Origin: Henckelia pumila
Taxonomy: Eukaryota > Streptophyta > Magnoliopsida > Lamiales > Gesneriaceae
DNA length: 64,000 nt
Reading direction: 5' to 3'
Assembly (NCBI RefSeq): GCF_033568475.1
Contig: NC_133122.1
Location: 17,664,206 to 17,728,205, forward strand
This document shows positions 61,751 through 64,000 of the stretch, piece after piece. The notes beneath the pieces were generated by a model, which saw only the letters and a program-made list of their open reading frames with translations, did no database searches and was not told where the DNA came from. Each line of letters opens with the position of its first letter. Positions within the stretch are counted from its first letter, which is position 1. Made by a program: the position numbers and the translations under genes.

Positions 61751-64000
61751 ATGCAATCTGCGAGTTTTTCTGATATGAAATGTGATATTCCCGAACTAAA
61801 GGGCGATAATTATAAAATATGGAAAGAAAGAATTCTTCTTCAATTAGGATGGATGGATATTGATTATGCTATTCGGAAAGACGAACCACCTGCTATTACT
61901 GAAAATAGCATTCCGGATGATGTTGATCTTTATGAAAAGTGGGAGCGATCTAATCGACTCTGCGTAATGTTCATAAAGACCAAGATCTCTGCTGGTATGT
62001 GTGGTTCTGTCGATCAGCATAATAATGTCAAAGATTTACTGAAGGCTATTGATGAACAGTTTCAGTCTTCAGATAAGGCACTTGCCAGCACCCTAATTAT
62101 GAAATTCTCTTCATTAAGGCTCACCAATGTGAGAGGTGTGTGCGAGCACATCATGAAAATGCGGGATATAGCGGCTCGACTGAAGATACTTGAAGTGGAT
62201 ATATCTGAAACTTTCTTGGTGCATTACATTCTGAATACCCTTCCACAACAATACGGTCCTTTTAAAATTTTTTATAACACACATAAAGATAAATGGTCGA
62301 TTAATGAACTTATGACCATGTGTGTTCAAGAATAAGGAAGGTTGTTAATGGAATCGGGTGAGAGTGCACTACTAACGACAAAAGGAAAGAATCAAAACCA
62401 GGCCAATAAGAAAGGGAAAGGTAAAATACCGCTCCAAAGAGGAATTAAAAAGGAATCCAAGTGTTTTTTCTGTAAAAAAAAAAAAAAAAAAAGGGCACAT
62501 GAGGAAGGATTGCTCTAAATTCCAGAAATGGCTTGAGACAAAAGGTATTCCAATCGCATTTGTCTGTTATGAATCTAATATGGTTGATATGATTTATAAC
62601 ACTTGGTGGATTGATTCTGGTTCTACAATCCATGTTACAAATACCTTGCAGGGTATGCAAAACCTAAGAAAACCTCTGGGAAATGAGCAAAGCATCTATT
62701 CTGAAAACAAGATGTCTTCGCTTGTCGAGGCTATTGGGACTTGCTACCTGGTTTTGGATAGTGGTTTTATTTTAAAATTGGAAAAGACTTTTTATGTTCC
62801 TGGTTTTTCTAGGAATTTGATTTCTGTATCAAGACTTGTACCATTTGGTTATTTCTTTCAGTTTTTGAATAACTCAATAAATTTATTTTATAAATCCAAT
62901 CTTGTTGGGAATGGTACAATTATTGATGATCTTTTCTCTCTTTTTTTACAAAATAATACAAATACCACTATGCATGTTCAGGGAGGTATTAAAAGATGTG
63001 TTATAAATGAAGATTCCTCTATATTGTGGCATCGGAGATTGGGACATATCTCCATTGAAAGAATAAAAAGATTAGTAAAAGATGGAGTACTTAGTACTTT
63101 AGATTTTGCTGATTTTGAAACTTGTGTGGACTGCATTAAAGGAAAGCGGACTAACAAGTCTAAAAAGGGTGCCACGAGGAGTACAGACATATTAAAAATC
63201 ATACATTCAGATATATGTTGTCCAGACATGGACATGCAAAATCCGAAATATTTCATCTCTTTCATTGATGATTACTCACGATACATGTATATCTACTTGC
63301 TTCATAACAAAAACGAAGCTTTGGATGCCTTTAAGGTTTTCAAGGCCGAAGTGGAGAAGCAATGTGGAAAACATATTAAGATTGTGAGGACTGATAGAGG
63401 TGGAGAATATTATGGTAGATACACTGAAAATGGACAAGCACCTGGTCCGTTTGCAAAGTTTCTCCAAGAACATGGGATTGTTGCCCAATATACTATGCCT
63501 GGTTCTCCAGACCAAAATGGCGTAGCAGAAAGGAGAAACCGAACATTATTGGATATGGTGCGGAGCATGTTTAGTAGCTCCAAACATCCTAAATCCTTGT
63601 GGACCGAAGCTCTTAAGACAGCTGTGTATATATTAAACCGTGTTCCAACAAAGGTTGTTCCAAAAACGCCATTTGAATTGTTTAAAGGTTGGAAATCGAG
63701 TTTGCAACATATACGCATTTGGGGCTGTCCTTCTGAAATAAGAGTTTACAACCCACAAGAAAAGAAGCTGGACCCCAAAACTATAAGTGGATATTTCATT
63801 GGATATGCCGAAAAATCCAAAGGGTACAGATTTTATTGTCCATCTCATAGCACTAGAATTGTGGAATCAAGAAATGCAAAGTTTCTTGAAAATGACTTGA
63901 ATAGTGGGAGTGATCACTTTAATGACACATTTTTAAAAGAAGATCACATTAATGTACAACCCTCTTATTCAGGTGAAAGATTGATTGTTGTTCACACCCC
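61751..64000 (+). pseudogene. Second Copia element: gag-PR-INT, interrupted, runs off the window
   Basis: Gag starts MQSASFSDMKCDIPELKGDN (61751) and hits a TAA at 62333-62335. The same frame continues (LLMESGESALL) to a zinc knuckle CFFC...GHMRKDC in which a run of 19 A (62474-62492) replaces the usual short lysine stretch and shifts the frame by one. Downstream are protease WWIDSGSTIHV, the integrase zinc finger (HRRLGHIS to CVDC), catalytic core (SDICCPD, RTDRGGEY, GVAERRN) and the GxWGC-like IRIWGCPS. RT should follow beyond 64000. With one stop and one shift, this copy is not functional. It is a different lineage from the Copia at 34-44 kb. Confidence 0.88.

Overview
This is nuclear DNA from a flowering plant, most likely a eudicot. 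The evidence is intron-rich genes with plant-only families (HD2 histone deacetylase, cellulose-synthase-like A, plastid type II peroxiredoxin), very AT-rich spacers, and dense LTR, LINE, Helitron and MITE insertions. The species cannot be named from the sequence.

Gene-bearing half, about 8.3-31.8 kb. Five genes are recognisable. An HD2-type histone deacetylase (+, 8520-11341, 9 exons) is tail to tail with cytosolic enolase (-, 12960-17410, 17 exons, 444 aa). Then come plastid peroxiredoxin IIE (-, single exon, 22070-22771), a CSLA glucomannan mannosyltransferase (-, 24367-27458, 9 exons, 534 aa) and a single-exon F-box protein (-, 30650-31765). The enolase and CSLA models were assembled exon by exon and give uninterrupted frames of the usual family length. 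The HD2 model works except at one junction, where a U12-like donor and a one-base phase conflict coincide. The genes share no pathway: chromatin, glycolysis, plastid peroxide removal, cell-wall mannan and protein turnover.

Repeat-bearing parts. The left 5 kb is the leader and 2.8-kb LTR of a large, apparently non-coding LTR element that cuts a tRNA-derived SINE. A 1.39-kb Helitron, a possible second Helitron and several MITEs with readable target duplications lie between the genes. From 32 kb rightwards the window is mostly mobile DNA: a tandem repeat carrying two opposite MITEs; a 3.3-kb duplicated segment holding a 5'-truncated LINE (copy 1 split by a 9.45-kb Copia element, copy 2 at 55.7-59.0 kb keeping the empty site); a SET-less SUVR3-like pseudogene exactly at the edge of copy 1; a nearly intact 7.56-kb chromodomain Gypsy element; and the 5' part of a second, degraded Copia element running off the right edge.

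I found no clearly undescribed system. The observations most worth checking are the HD2 exon 3/4 junction, two GC-AG introns in enolase, the near-palindromic array upstream of the Gypsy TATA box, the duplication with its natural empty site, and the Helitron with an embedded acidic reading frame.
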